DNA from: Micavibrio sp. UBA7657 | GTDB lineage: Bacteria > Pseudomonadota > Alphaproteobacteria > Micavibrionales > Micavibrionaceae | DNA: 64,000 bases | Assembly: GCA_002483465.1 (NCBI GenBank) | Contig: DLHX01000012.1 | Location: 62,001-126,000 of the forward strand | Direction: 5' to 3' | Part shown: positions 34,001-42,447 of the stretch, in pieces | Layout: each line of letters opens with the position of its first letter | How positions within the stretch are numbered: the first letter of the stretch is position 1 | Made by a program: the position numbers and the translations under genes | Notes under the pieces: generated by a model | What the model was told of the DNA's origin: nothing | What the model saw: the letters and a program-made list of their open reading frames with translations, nothing else | Databases searched by the model: none

Positions 34001-35050
34001 ATGGCCGAGAAAATCCAGAAAGATAAAGAACCCATGTCGATGTCGTTCGACGTCACGCAGCTGACGGGGAACACGGGCAAATACACGACCATTCCGGACA
34101 CGAAGTACAACGTCAAAAAAACGTTTGGCCTCGATGTCGACTGGGAAGTGCCGGGTTTTAAGGACGATCATCCGAACGTCCCCGACATCGACAAGACGTA
34201 CCAGTTCGACCATGACACGACGCTGGCGATCCTCGCCGGTTTCGCGCACAACCGCCGCGTGATGATCCAGGGTTATCACGGCACGGGTAAATCGACGCAT
34301 ATCGAGCAGGTTGCGGCACGCCTGAAATGGCCGTGCGTGCGGATCAATCTCGACTCGCATGTTTCCCGCGTCGATTTGATCGGCAAGGACACGATTGTCC
34401 TGAAAGAAGGAAAACAAATTACACAGTGGAAAGAAGGTTTGCTTCCCTGGGCGATTCAACATCCCTGCGCTCTCGTATTCGACGAATATGACGCGGGCCG
34501 TCCGGACGTGATGTTTGTTATCCAGCGCGTGCTGGAAGCCGAAGGACGCCTGACGCTGTTAGATCAGAACATGATTATCCGCCCTCACCCGGCATTCCGG
34601 TTATTTGCAACGACGAATACGGTAGGCCTCGGCGATACAACAGGCCTGTATCATGGCACGCAGCAGATTAACCAGGGCCAGATGGACCGCTGGAACGTCG
34701 TGGTGACTCTGAACTATCTCCCGCACGACGATGAAATGAACATCATGCTGGCGAAATTCCCGCACCTTAATACGGATGAGGGCAAAGACATGGTGAGCAA
34801 GATGGTGCGCGTCGCGGACATGACGCGCGAGGGATTCATCAATGGCGATCTTTCGACACTCATGAGCCCACGTACCGTTCTGGCATGGATCGAGAACAAC
34901 CAGATTTTCAAGAACCGTGAACTGGCGTTCCAGCTATCGTTCCTGAATAAATGCGACGAGACCGAGCGCCCGATCATCGCGGAATATTATCAACGCTGTT
35001 TTGATGTCGAGCTGCCCGCCAGTGCGATCAGGAACGTCGCGGTAACTTAA
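34001..35050 (+). CDS. cobS: Cobaltochelatase AAA+ subunit CobS
   Basis: CobS is the AAA+ ATPase of the CobNST complex that inserts cobalt into hydrogenobyrinic acid a,c-diamide in aerobic B12 synthesis. The 349-residue protein is of family length. Walker A is GYHGTGKST (residues 91-99); ALVFDEYDAGRPDVMF is the Walker B region, and RLFATTNTVGLGDTTGLYHG the sensor. It is followed by cobT, but a short gene on the opposite strand lies between them. No cobN or other cobalamin genes are in the window. Confidence 0.95.
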   Translation: MAEKIQKDKEPMSMSFDVTQLTGNTGKYTTIPDTKYNVKKTFGLDVDWEVPGFKDDHPNVPDIDKTYQFDHDTTLAILAGFAHNRRVMIQGYHGTGKSTHIEQVAARLKWPCVRINLDSHVSRVDLIGKDTIVLKEGKQITQWKEGLLPWAIQHPCALVFDEYDAGRPDVMFVIQRVLEAEGRLTLLDQNMIIRPHPAFRLFATTNTVGLGDTTGLYHGTQQINQGQMDRWNVVVTLNYLPHDDEMNIMLAKFPHLNTDEGKDMVSKMVRVADMTREGFINGDLSTLMSPRTVLAWIENNQIFKNRELAFQLSFLNKCDETERPIIAEYYQRCFDVELPASAIRNVAVT

Positions 35051-35400
35051 GGGCCGCCAGGCGTATTCTCCTGCTTCCGACGCCGCTGTTCTTCATTGCT
35101 TTCGTCCATGGCCTGGGTGAGTCCCTTAAGGACTGATTTTGTTGTTTCTTCAGCAAATTTGAAGCCGCCTTTTGCCGCCTTGCGAACTCCATCCTGAAAT
35201 TCTGGGCCTGTGATTATTTGTTCAGTTTTTTTGCCGATGCCAACTGCGGCATCTTTGGCCGCTTCTAAAGCGCCGCTACCTAAAGCTTCGGTTTTGTCCA
35301 CGCCTTCAGGTCGTTTAGCGCATTCTGAAACCGCACCTGTAATGACCACTACTGCAAAAACTGTTCCTAAAACGCCGCCTACGGCACCCGCAAAACTCAT
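35047..35400 (-). CDS. Small hypothetical protein antisense between cobS and cobT
   Basis: A 117-residue protein with an N-terminal hydrophobic stretch (SFAGAVGGVLGTVFAVVVIT) resembling a signal or anchor, ending in SECAKRP where the Cys could be a lipidation site, though the lipobox is poor. The rest is a charged amphipathic helix region (GALEAAKDAAVGIGKKTEQI). An aaagga ribosome site precedes the ATG, supporting expression. The gene overlaps the cobS stop by four bases and interrupts the cobS-cobT order. Family unknown. Confidence 0.55.
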   Translation of the reverse strand: MSFAGAVGGVLGTVFAVVVITGAVSECAKRPEGVDKTEALGSGALEAAKDAAVGIGKKTEQIITGPEFQDGVRKAAKGGFKFAEETTKSVLKGLTQAMDESNEEQRRRKQENTPGGP

Positions 35401-35490
35401 TTTTTTGATCCTTTGTTATGTTTAAGCGAAATTTATCACCACCGCGTTTTTTTCGCAAAATATGTCTAAATCGTGTGCTATATCAGGACC

Positions 35491-37317
35491 ATGAACAAAC
35501 CGGATTCAGGCTCTCGTTTCGAGGAATTCAAGAACGCCACGGCGGCGAGCGTGCGCACGATTGCGGGTTTGCGCGATCTCGACGTGACCTTTTCGAATTC
35601 CGAGCCGCCGATCGGCCGGGTTGTTACAGCGGGAAAACCACGGTTGCCCTTGCCCGATTACAATATGAACGCGCAGTCGCTCCGTTTAGTTCGCGGCTGC
35701 GCCGATGCGCAGGCGCTGCGCCTTGCCCACCATGACGAGAAAACGCACCGCAAGCTCGCGCCGAAAGCCCGCGCCGCGCTCGAGGCCTTCAACGCCATGG
35801 AACAGGCGCGTGTTGAATCTATCGGCCACCAGGAAATGTCTGGCGTTGCACATAATTTAAACGCGGTGCTGGAAGAAAAATGTAAACGGCTGGGCTTTGG
35901 CCTTGTAGGCACGCGCGAGCAAGTGCCGCTGGCCGAGGCGCTGCATGTGATGACACGGCTGGCATTAACGGGTGAAACAATCCCGCCTTCTGCCGAAAAC
36001 ATGGTGAAGATGTGGAAGCCGTGGCTGCAGGAAAAACTCGGCAAGCATTTTGACGATTTTTTCTCAGCGGAAACGATCAACGACCAGCAGAAATTTTCTG
36101 AGGCCTCCCGCAAGCTGATCACGGCGCTGGAGCTGGACCCCGGTGAGGCCGATGCGGGCGATGAAGAAACCAGCGATCAGGACAGCCAGACGCAGAAGGA
36201 CGCAAAGGACGGCAAAGAATCCAAAGAGGCGCAGGAATCAATCGACCCGAGCGACGAAATGGGGGAAGGTGAAGCCGAGAGCGATGCAGCGCCGGGCCTC
36301 GAGGAAACGGATGAAGGCGGCGGCACGGGTGATGGCGAAATCGCGGCGGGAGAAAACAGACGTTCCTACGAAGATTATATTCACGGGCCGGAAGGGCTTT
36401 ACAAAGTTTACACCCATGATTTCGACGAAGAGATCGAGGCGCAGGAACTTGCCGACGAAGACGAGCTCACACGCCTGCGTCAGATGCTGGACCGCCAGCT
36501 CGGCCATCACCAGACCGTGATCACGAAGCTTGCGAACCGTTTGATGCGCAAGCTCATGGCCAAGCAGCAGCGCACATGGCAGTTCGACCTCGAGGAAGGT
36601 ATTCTCGATGTTGCCCGCCTCGCCCGCGTTGTCGCCAACCCGAACGTGCCCCTCACCTTTAAGCAGGAAAAGGAAATGCCGTTCCGGGATACGGTTGTCA
36701 CGCTCCTGATCGACAATTCCGGTTCGATGCGCGGACGGCCTATCGCCATCGCCGCGATGACGACAGACATTATCGCGAGAACTCTTGAAAGATGCGGCCT
36801 GAAGGTTGAAATTCTCGGCTTCACGACACGGCAATGGAAAGGCGGCAAAGCACGCGACCTCTGGATGCAATCGGGCCGTATGTTAAACCCCGGACGCCTC
36901 AACGACATCCGCCACATTATATATAAGGCCGCCGATGCGCCCATGCGCCGGACGCGCCGCAATCTCGGTCTGATGCTCAAGGAAGGTTTACTGAAGGAAA
37001 ATATCGACGGCGAAGCGCTGGTCTGGGCTTATAACCGCCTCGCTGTCCGGCCCGAGGCGCGCAAGATCATGATGGTGATTTCCGACGGCGCGCCGGTCGA
37101 CGATTCAACTTTGTCGGTCAACCCGCCGAATTATCTCGAAATGGATCTTCGCAATGTCATCCGCTGGATCGAGAATGATTCAAAGGTTGAATTGACTGCT
37201 ATCGGCATCGGTCACGACGTCACGCGCTATTACAAAAAGGCTCTGACCATTACGGACGCCGACGAACTGGCACGTGCGCTGGCCGAGCAATTAGCGGATT
37301 TGTTTGACGAGAAATAA
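35491..37317 (+). CDS. cobT: Cobaltochelatase subunit CobT (VWA domain)
   Basis: CobT partners CobS in the cobaltochelatase. I use the ATG at 35491 (MNKPDSGSRFEEFKNATAAS), giving 608 residues. The N-domain is followed by a long acidic linker (about 215-285, Asp/Glu/Gly-rich), and a C-terminal von Willebrand A domain with the MIDAS motif DNSGSMRGR (408-416) and VISDGAPVDDS. These are standard for CobT. The unknown gene at 35047 separates it from cobS, so it may need its own promoter. Confidence 0.94.
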   Translation: MNKPDSGSRFEEFKNATAASVRTIAGLRDLDVTFSNSEPPIGRVVTAGKPRLPLPDYNMNAQSLRLVRGCADAQALRLAHHDEKTHRKLAPKARAALEAFNAMEQARVESIGHQEMSGVAHNLNAVLEEKCKRLGFGLVGTREQVPLAEALHVMTRLALTGETIPPSAENMVKMWKPWLQEKLGKHFDDFFSAETINDQQKFSEASRKLITALELDPGEADAGDEETSDQDSQTQKDAKDGKESKEAQESIDPSDEMGEGEAESDAAPGLEETDEGGGTGDGEIAAGENRRSYEDYIHGPEGLYKVYTHDFDEEIEAQELADEDELTRLRQMLDRQLGHHQTVITKLANRLMRKLMAKQQRTWQFDLEEGILDVARLARVVANPNVPLTFKQEKEMPFRDTVVTLLIDNSGSMRGRPIAIAAMTTDIIARTLERCGLKVEILGFTTRQWKGGKARDLWMQSGRMLNPGRLNDIRHIIYKAADAPMRRTRRNLGLMLKEGLLKENIDGEALVWAYNRLAVRPEARKIMMVISDGAPVDDSTLSVNPPNYLEMDLRNVIRWIENDSKVELTAIGIGHDVTRYYKKALTITDADELARALAEQLADLFDEK

Positions 37318-37338
37318 TCAACACAAGGCGTTGATTTT
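37317..37338 (+). terminator. Weak hairpin terminator after cobT
   Basis: ATCAAC (37317-37322) pairs with GTTGAT (37330-37335), followed by a short T-run. The stem is only six pairs and AT-rich, so this is tentative. Confidence 0.35.
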
Positions 37339-37434
37339 ACTATATAAAACAGCTTAATTCCTGAAAATTATACTATTTTTAGGCCACCTGTATTAAAATT
37401 AGTCAGCATTACAATCATAAGAAGCAGATTAAAT

Positions 37435-37737
37435 ATGGTCAGTATCAAGGGCGTCGTCAGGGGAATTGAAAATCAAACCGTTGCGGTCAACTTTCCGCAA
37501 TTCTCCGATCCTGTATTTTTAGTCAGCACTTCCGTGAGCGAGCTGAGGGAAAAAATTCCCGGCGCGCTCAGTGACTATTTTTCAGCCAATGAAAATGGTC
37601 CGCCTAAGGTTTCGGCTAATATTGCTGTTTCGAGAGAATCTGCAGATGACGATTTACTCGGCGTCATTCCCTGTAAAGTGCAAAAGCAAAATGGGGAATG
37701 GGTTGTAGAAGTGGGGGAATTTTCGCCGGTACCATAA
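37435..37737 (+). CDS. HicB-like antitoxin candidate (100 aa)
   Basis: A 100-residue protein whose first 60 residues resemble the HicB partial RNase-H fold: strands IKGVVRGIENQTVAVNFPQF, then SVSELREKIPGALSDYF, then a Pro-containing turn. No obvious C-terminal DNA-binding helix-turn-helix is seen. The call leans on the next gene, which begins with a HicA domain 21 bp downstream; canonical loci have hicA first, but the reverse order exists. A poor match elsewhere keeps confidence low. The region is AT-richer than cobT. Confidence 0.5.
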   Translation: MVSIKGVVRGIENQTVAVNFPQFSDPVFLVSTSVSELREKIPGALSDYFSANENGPPKVSANIAVSRESADDDLLGVIPCKVQKQNGEWVVEVGEFSPVP

Positions 37738-37758
37738 AATATAATTCAGGGTGTGTAA

Positions 37759-39168
37759 TTGAGGGTGCGTGAATTTAAAAGCATCTTAAGTGAACTCGGC
37801 TTCGTCTATGAGAGACCAGGCAAAGGCGATCACGAGATATGGAAGAATCCCAAAACAGGCAAAAGCTTTCCCGTTGATGGTGCCCCCGGCCATGAAATAC
37901 CAAGGGGCACGTTAAAAAGTCTTTGGGAGCAGTCAGGCCTCGATCACCTGAAGCGCGCTGTGACATATAGCCAGGCGCAAGAGATGCATGCGGCGCATAT
38001 GGCCCAGGCTCCGCAACCGGGAGCCAATCCTGCGGACAATGCCCAGCTCGCTGAACGTCAGGCACAACACGTCAAAAATATTCAAAACAGTTCCACGACC
38101 CAGGCATTTTTCGATGAGAAAACCGGGACGAAATATCTGCTGAGCGGAGACCGCCAGGCGATGGTCGCGATTGATTCAGCGGGCACGGCGAAACTCGTCA
38201 CGCAGGACGCCGACAAGGCTTTCAATTTAATGTTCGATCATATTTCCACCGTTAACGGCAAAATGCCTGATGTGGTGAGCGGCGGCATGAAAGGCCTGTC
38301 AGAAAGCATTGAGCAAAGCGGGCGCGGTGCGCGTCTGCTTGGCAAATATGCCGATGATGCTGCCGATATCGCGAAGATGGCGGGTAAGCTTTCGAAAATT
38401 CTTCCCGCCGTGGGCGCAGTTGCGGTTGCCGTGGAGACTTATCAATTCCTGCACAAGGCTGGCACCGCGCAACGTATGGGCATCATCAGCAGCGAGGCCC
38501 TCAACGAATATAAGGCGCTGTGCGCCGTCAGCGGTACCACGGGACTCGGCGGTTTCATAACCTCCACCGGAGGCGAAGCCGCCGCCATGGCCGCATTTGA
38601 TGTGTGGGCGAAGAAAAATAATGTGCCGGATTACCTGCGCAAGGAATTGCAGCCTGACGGGCTGGTGCGCATGGCGAAAGACGCGGCGGAAAAATTTGTG
38701 ATGGCTGACGATCCCTATACAAAAGCGGGCGCGGAATTCAAAGCCGGCAGCACTGACGGCATCATCGCCATGGGCAATGTGCGCTCTAAAATCGACGAGC
38801 TGGACCTCTCGCCCAGCAATTATGAAGCGGCGGTTTGCTTCACGCCTGAAATAGAGATGCTGGTCGAGAATACGAAGCTGGTCAAAAAGGCCGAGAATGA
38901 GCTGTCGCTCGCCTCGCCTGCCCTTGGCAATCTTTCGAATGCGAGCATGAAAATGTCGCTGGCCGAGGGAAGACTGGCCGATTCAATCAAGGAGCTTGCG
39001 GATAATGGCGGGCTGAATGAAGTGATCAATTTCTCCGACGATAATTACAAGAAGGCGCTTGCTAAACCGGGCGCGGCAGAGCCCCCGCTCGAGCAGAGCA
39101 TGATGGCCCCGGGCGATGACAGTACATTGGTGTTGGCTGGCAACACGGCCAAAGCCTTTAAATTATAG
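37759..39168 (+). CDS. HicA-domain protein with large C-terminal extension
   Basis: Residues 1-62 match HicA mRNA interferases: REFKSILSELGFVYERPG, then KGDHEIW with the catalytic-type His25 (GSHxx in the family), GHEIPRGTLKSLWEQSGL at the end. Free HicA proteins are about 60-80 residues; here 400 more follow. Residues 75-205 are hydrophilic; 208-280 hold hydrophobic segments (LSKILPAVGAVAVAVETYQF, TGLGGFITSTGGEAAAMAAF); 300-469 are helical, with SLASPALGNLSNASMKMSLA. No signal peptide. The start may be TTG 37759 or GTG 37765. The hydrophobic module is reminiscent of delivered effectors, which is inference only. Confidence 0.7.
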   Translation: MRVREFKSILSELGFVYERPGKGDHEIWKNPKTGKSFPVDGAPGHEIPRGTLKSLWEQSGLDHLKRAVTYSQAQEMHAAHMAQAPQPGANPADNAQLAERQAQHVKNIQNSSTTQAFFDEKTGTKYLLSGDRQAMVAIDSAGTAKLVTQDADKAFNLMFDHISTVNGKMPDVVSGGMKGLSESIEQSGRGARLLGKYADDAADIAKMAGKLSKILPAVGAVAVAVETYQFLHKAGTAQRMGIISSEALNEYKALCAVSGTTGLGGFITSTGGEAAAMAAFDVWAKKNNVPDYLRKELQPDGLVRMAKDAAEKFVMADDPYTKAGAEFKAGSTDGIIAMGNVRSKIDELDLSPSNYEAAVCFTPEIEMLVENTKLVKKAENELSLASPALGNLSNASMKMSLAEGRLADSIKELADNGGLNEVINFSDDNYKKALAKPGAAEPPLEQSMMAPGDDSTLVLAGNTAKAFKL

Positions 39169-39225
39169 CTTATTGTTTAGCTAGGCTGGCTGGAAAAGCC
39201 CCCGGAAATAGGCTAAAACTCCTCC

Positions 39226-40695
39226 ATGAGTGAAAAAAAATCCATCTATAAGCCCCGCCCGGTTTCAGGCTTTCCCGAATGGCTGCCCGAGGTTCGCCTC
39301 GTCGAGCAGCAATGGCTGGACCATATCCGCAAGGTTTTTGAATCGTACGGTTACTGTTCGATCGAAACGCCAGCGGTTGAGGAGCTGAATGTCATTCAGG
39401 CCAAGGGTGGCGATGGCGGCGCGGATGTGGACAAGGAAGTTTACGTCATCGAGCGCCTGCATAAGCCAAAGCATGTAGTTGGCCCCAATGGTGAACTTAT
39501 TAGTGCTAACCTCATAGACAATGAGCCACGCCTTGCCTTGCATTTCGACCAGACTGTTCCGTTAGCGCGTTACGTCGCCCAGCATTTCAACGAACTGGTT
39601 TTCCCGTTCAAGCGCTACCAGATGCAAAAAGTCTGGCGCGGTGAGAGGCCGCAATCGGGGCGCTTCCGCGAATTCTACCAGTGCGATATTGACGTGATTA
39701 ATCCTGATAACCTGCCGCTGCATTTCGATGCGGAGATGCCGGCGATTATCTGGGAAATTCTCGCGGCGCTGCCGGGAATGGAGAATGAGAAGATTCAGCT
39801 GAGAATTTCCAATCGGAAAATTTTGATTGGTTTTCTTGATGGAGTTCTGGTGCCTACAAGAACTGGCACCTCAATATCTTTAACGCAGGAAATGAAGACT
39901 ATAATTATACGTGAAATAGACAAATTGCCTAAATTTGGAAAACCTATCGTTTTAGCAAGACTTGATGAAGCCGGAATGCAAGCTGGTTTAGGGATGGGGT
40001 TACATGCTCTCATTGAACCCTTCATCACTCTTTGCGAAACCAAATTCAAAACAGGCGAAGAATTAGAAGATGCTTTGGTAGGTTCTAAAGATATAAATAC
40101 GAGCAATGAAACACTTCGAGAAGGAATAACTGAATTATCGTTTGTACTCGACCAGCTTGGACATCTCCCAGAGGGCGCTGCTGTAGGAGATCTTTCGATT
40201 GTCCGTGGTCTCGATTATTACACCGGCACGGTTTATGAGACGGTGTTCGTCGATGATCCGGGTTATGGTTCGATTTGCTCCGGCGGGCGGTATGATGACC
40301 TTGCGAGCAATTACATTAACAAGAAGCTGCCAGGCGTTGGCATTTCGATTGGCTTTTCAAGGTTATTTGACCGCATAAGACAAAAAGAAGGCGCACTTTC
40401 TTTTGATCGCGTGGCACCTACGGATGTTCTTGTCACATTGATCGATGAGAACGACCGCGCGGTGTCCGCGAAAAAGGCAAAAGAGCTCCGCGATGCCGGG
40501 TTTAACGTCGAGATGTATCACAAGGCAAACAACCCGAAAAAACAGTTCGAATATGCCGAGAAAAAGGGAATCCCGTTCGTGTTCGTACCAAAGGATGGAG
40601 CGCCGGGTGTGTGGGAGGTCAAGAATATGAAGGAACGCAGACAATCGTCCGAACAGGACTGGCTCAAAGAGATGGAGACGTGCTGTGAAAATTAA
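39226..40695 (+). CDS. hisS: Histidyl-tRNA synthetase
   Basis: HisRS charges tRNA-His. The 489-residue class II enzyme has LHFDQTVPLARYVAQHFNEL, VWRGERPQSGRFREFYQCDI (motif 2 region), and RGLDYYTGTVYE (HisA loop), with a C-terminal anticodon domain (TDVLVTLIDENDRA, FVFVPKDGAPGVWEVK). The length and motif wording fit the alphaproteobacterial subgroup. Between about 39795 and 40190 (residues 190-321) the DNA is far AT-richer and uses at least six ATA Ile codons, unlike the flanks. It overlaps the next gene by 11 bases. Confidence 0.95.
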   Translation: MSEKKSIYKPRPVSGFPEWLPEVRLVEQQWLDHIRKVFESYGYCSIETPAVEELNVIQAKGGDGGADVDKEVYVIERLHKPKHVVGPNGELISANLIDNEPRLALHFDQTVPLARYVAQHFNELVFPFKRYQMQKVWRGERPQSGRFREFYQCDIDVINPDNLPLHFDAEMPAIIWEILAALPGMENEKIQLRISNRKILIGFLDGVLVPTRTGTSISLTQEMKTIIIREIDKLPKFGKPIVLARLDEAGMQAGLGMGLHALIEPFITLCETKFKTGEELEDALVGSKDINTSNETLREGITELSFVLDQLGHLPEGAAVGDLSIVRGLDYYTGTVYETVFVDDPGYGSICSGGRYDDLASNYINKKLPGVGISIGFSRLFDRIRQKEGALSFDRVAPTDVLVTLIDENDRAVSAKKAKELRDAGFNVEMYHKANNPKKQFEYAEKKGIPFVFVPKDGAPGVWEVKNMKERRQSSEQDWLKEMETCCEN

Positions 40696-41458
40696 AAAAA
40701 GCTGTCATTCCGGCGCAAGCCGGAATCGGGCAAGGAATTGGCACGCGATCCCGGCTTTCGCCGGGATGACAATGAGGGCCGGGATGACAATAATGGTTGG
40801 GATAGCATTATTAATGTCGCTCCCTGCTCATGCCGAAGACAAAACCCCTGTCACCTATTCCCCGGCGCCGTGTGATTTTTCGGTGACGTTCCCGTCCAGC
40901 CCCTACACCGCCCGCAAGTGCGACGACGAGGACAAAACGAAATGCTATGACATGACGAGCTACACCAAGGTCTATGACATGGCCTCGACGGTGAATTTCC
41001 GCGTCATCTGCAACAAGATCGATGAATCGGTTTACAAGCATTACAGCGCCGAAGTGATGGAAGCGACGTTGCGCGCCATGACCAACCGCACGGTGGTGCA
41101 GACATTCGACACAACCTATCGCACCGAGGATAATTACAAGCAGGCGGCGCTGATCGGCGAGGGACAATCGGGCATGCTGTCGACTATATATATCGCGCAG
41201 CTCTGGATCGGGCATGGTTCGGCCCTGTCGGTCGAGGCGGAGATGATCGGCGAAGCGCATGACGACGCCGACAAGCTCTTGAGCGATGTTTTAAAAAGCG
41301 TTCATTACCTGACCGACGAGGAGCGCAAGGCGAAGCTGCCGAAGGACGAAAAAGCCGAAGAAGACGAAGAAGACGAAGACGCTGAAAAAGAAGACAAGGA
41401 CGACGATAAAAAAGAAGAGCCCAAAGAAGAAAAGCCGGAAGAGAAGAAAGCAGAATAA
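40685..41458 (+). CDS. Exported acidic-tail protein; signal peptide interrupted by a repeat
   Basis: A 257-residue frame from GTG 40685. The n-region MKIKK is followed by about 30 residues encoded by a palindromic repeat (SCHSGASRNRARNWHAIPA and on), then a normal h-region and cleavage site, IMVGIALLMSLPAHA. Removing the repeat restores a textbook signal peptide. Alternatively translation starts inside the repeat at 40784, which has gaggg five bases upstream. The mature domain has four Cys (CDFSV, RKCDDEDKTKCYD, VICNK) and a highly charged Glu/Lys/Asp tail (residues 210-257). Family unknown. It overlaps hisS and is coupled to the next gene. Confidence 0.7.
   Translation: MKIKKSCHSGASRNRARNWHAIPAFAGMTMRAGMTIMVGIALLMSLPAHAEDKTPVTYSPAPCDFSVTFPSSPYTARKCDDEDKTKCYDMTSYTKVYDMASTVNFRVICNKIDESVYKHYSAEVMEATLRAMTNRTVVQTFDTTYRTEDNYKQAALIGEGQSGMLSTIYIAQLWIGHGSALSVEAEMIGEAHDDADKLLSDVLKSVHYLTDEERKAKLPKDEKAEEDEEDEDAEKEDKDDDKKEEPKEEKPEEKKAE
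40704..40788. repeat. Palindromic repeat (GTCATTCCGG type), within a coding frame
   Basis: Left unit 40704-40727 (GTCATTCCGGCGCAAGCCGG...) and right unit 40747-40770 (GATCCCGGCTTTCGCCGGGA...) are inverted copies, each with a small CCGGC/GCCGG hairpin; a partial third unit, GGGCCGGGATGAC, ends at 40788. The element is 85 bp and stays in frame with the gene above. Two similar copies are at 43747 and 62051. Confidence 0.9.
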
Positions 41459-41826
41459 TGCCGCACATGATTCTTGAATATTCCGACAATGTCATCGACC
41501 GGCCCGTGCCGGGCGCTTTGCTCTCGGAATTACATGACGCGTTGGTGGCCAGCGGGCCTTATGACATGACGCAGGTCAAAAGCCGCATCGTCATTCACGA
41601 CAAGCACCAGACGTCGGATGGCAAGAACGACCAGGCTTTCGTTCACCTTCAGCTCGCAATCATGCCGCGCGATGAAAAAATCATGAAGGAAACAAGCGAG
41701 AAGCTCCTCGCCTTCCTGCAGGGAAAATTTCCGAAGACGAAGAAGGACAAAAACTGCTCCTTCAGCGTCGAGATTCGTTTGCTGGATAAGAACACTTATT
41801 CGAAAGCGGCGAGCGGAACGCTCTGA
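41458..41826 (+). CDS. 5-carboxymethyl-2-hydroxymuconate isomerase-family protein
   Basis: A 122-residue member of the tautomerase superfamily, CHMI branch: MPHMILEYSDNV gives the catalytic Pro as residue 2 (exposed after Met removal), and FVHLQLAIMPRDEKIMKETS and FSVEIRLLDKNTYSKAASGT follow the family pattern. Homologues act in 4-hydroxyphenylacetate breakdown but many small relatives are of unknown substrate; no pathway genes are nearby. The ATG overlaps the previous stop (TAATG). Confidence 0.85.
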   Translation: MPHMILEYSDNVIDRPVPGALLSELHDALVASGPYDMTQVKSRIVIHDKHQTSDGKNDQAFVHLQLAIMPRDEKIMKETSEKLLAFLQGKFPKTKKDKNCSFSVEIRLLDKNTYSKAASGTL

Positions 41827-41829
41827 GAA

Positions 41830-42252
41830 TCACGCGCGCGTTTCCGCCAGCGTTTTGATTCTTTCGACCATCGCGAAGAAGCCGTTACGGCGGTTCGGAC
41901 TCAAATTCTGGTCGAGCCCGATTTTTTTAAACGCACCCTCGACATCGATACTGGTTAATTCCGCGACCGGTTTATCCTGGTACGCGACCACCAGCAACGC
42001 GATCAGACCACGCACGATATGGGCATCGCTGTCGGCCCTGAAATGAAAGCGGCCATCCTTCACCCCGGCCACCATCCAGACGCGGCTGGTGCAGCCCTGA
42101 ACCAGATTTTCATCTGTTTTCAGTGCGTTATCCATTTCCGGTAATGTCCTGCCTAAATCAATCAGGTAGCGATAACGTTCCTCCCAGTCGGAAAACAGGG
42201 AGAAATTTTCGACCATTTCCTGAAGATTTTGGGTGCTGCTGCCTTGCGTCAT
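41830..42252 (-). CDS. sufE: Sulfur acceptor protein SufE
   Basis: SufE takes persulfide sulfur from SufS and passes it to SufB in Fe-S cluster assembly. The 140-residue protein has the active Cys54 in VQGCTSRVWM, preceded by the DWEERYRYLIDLGRTLPEM helix, and LSPNRRNGFFAMVERIK at the end, all typical. It is convergent with the CHMI gene, three bp apart, and divergent from clpX. Confidence 0.94.
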   Translation of the reverse strand: MTQGSSTQNLQEMVENFSLFSDWEERYRYLIDLGRTLPEMDNALKTDENLVQGCTSRVWMVAGVKDGRFHFRADSDAHIVRGLIALLVVAYQDKPVAELTSIDVEGAFKKIGLDQNLSPNRRNGFFAMVERIKTLAETRA

Positions 42253-42447
42253 AATTTTCTATAATGAATTAAGCATCTCGTCACTTTAGATATATTATAA
42301 TTGAGGTGTGGCGCAAGGACGCATGTGGAAATCGGGGGACTTGTTTTTAAGACTGGAAAAGCCGATTTTAAATCTTAAGAGACTTGCACAGCGCGGCACC
42401 GCTTGGCAGATTGAACAAAAGAACGATAACGGGATAGAGAACCTTCC

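Noticed and set aside
33377..34462. Minus-strand open frame of 361 codons
   Set aside because: Antisense to the J-domain and cobS genes, which have clear motifs; no ribosome site and shadow-like composition.
42253..42447. Defined clpX promoter
   Set aside because: TATAAT at 42296 has no acceptable -35 at 16-18 bases, so I did not list it as a feature.
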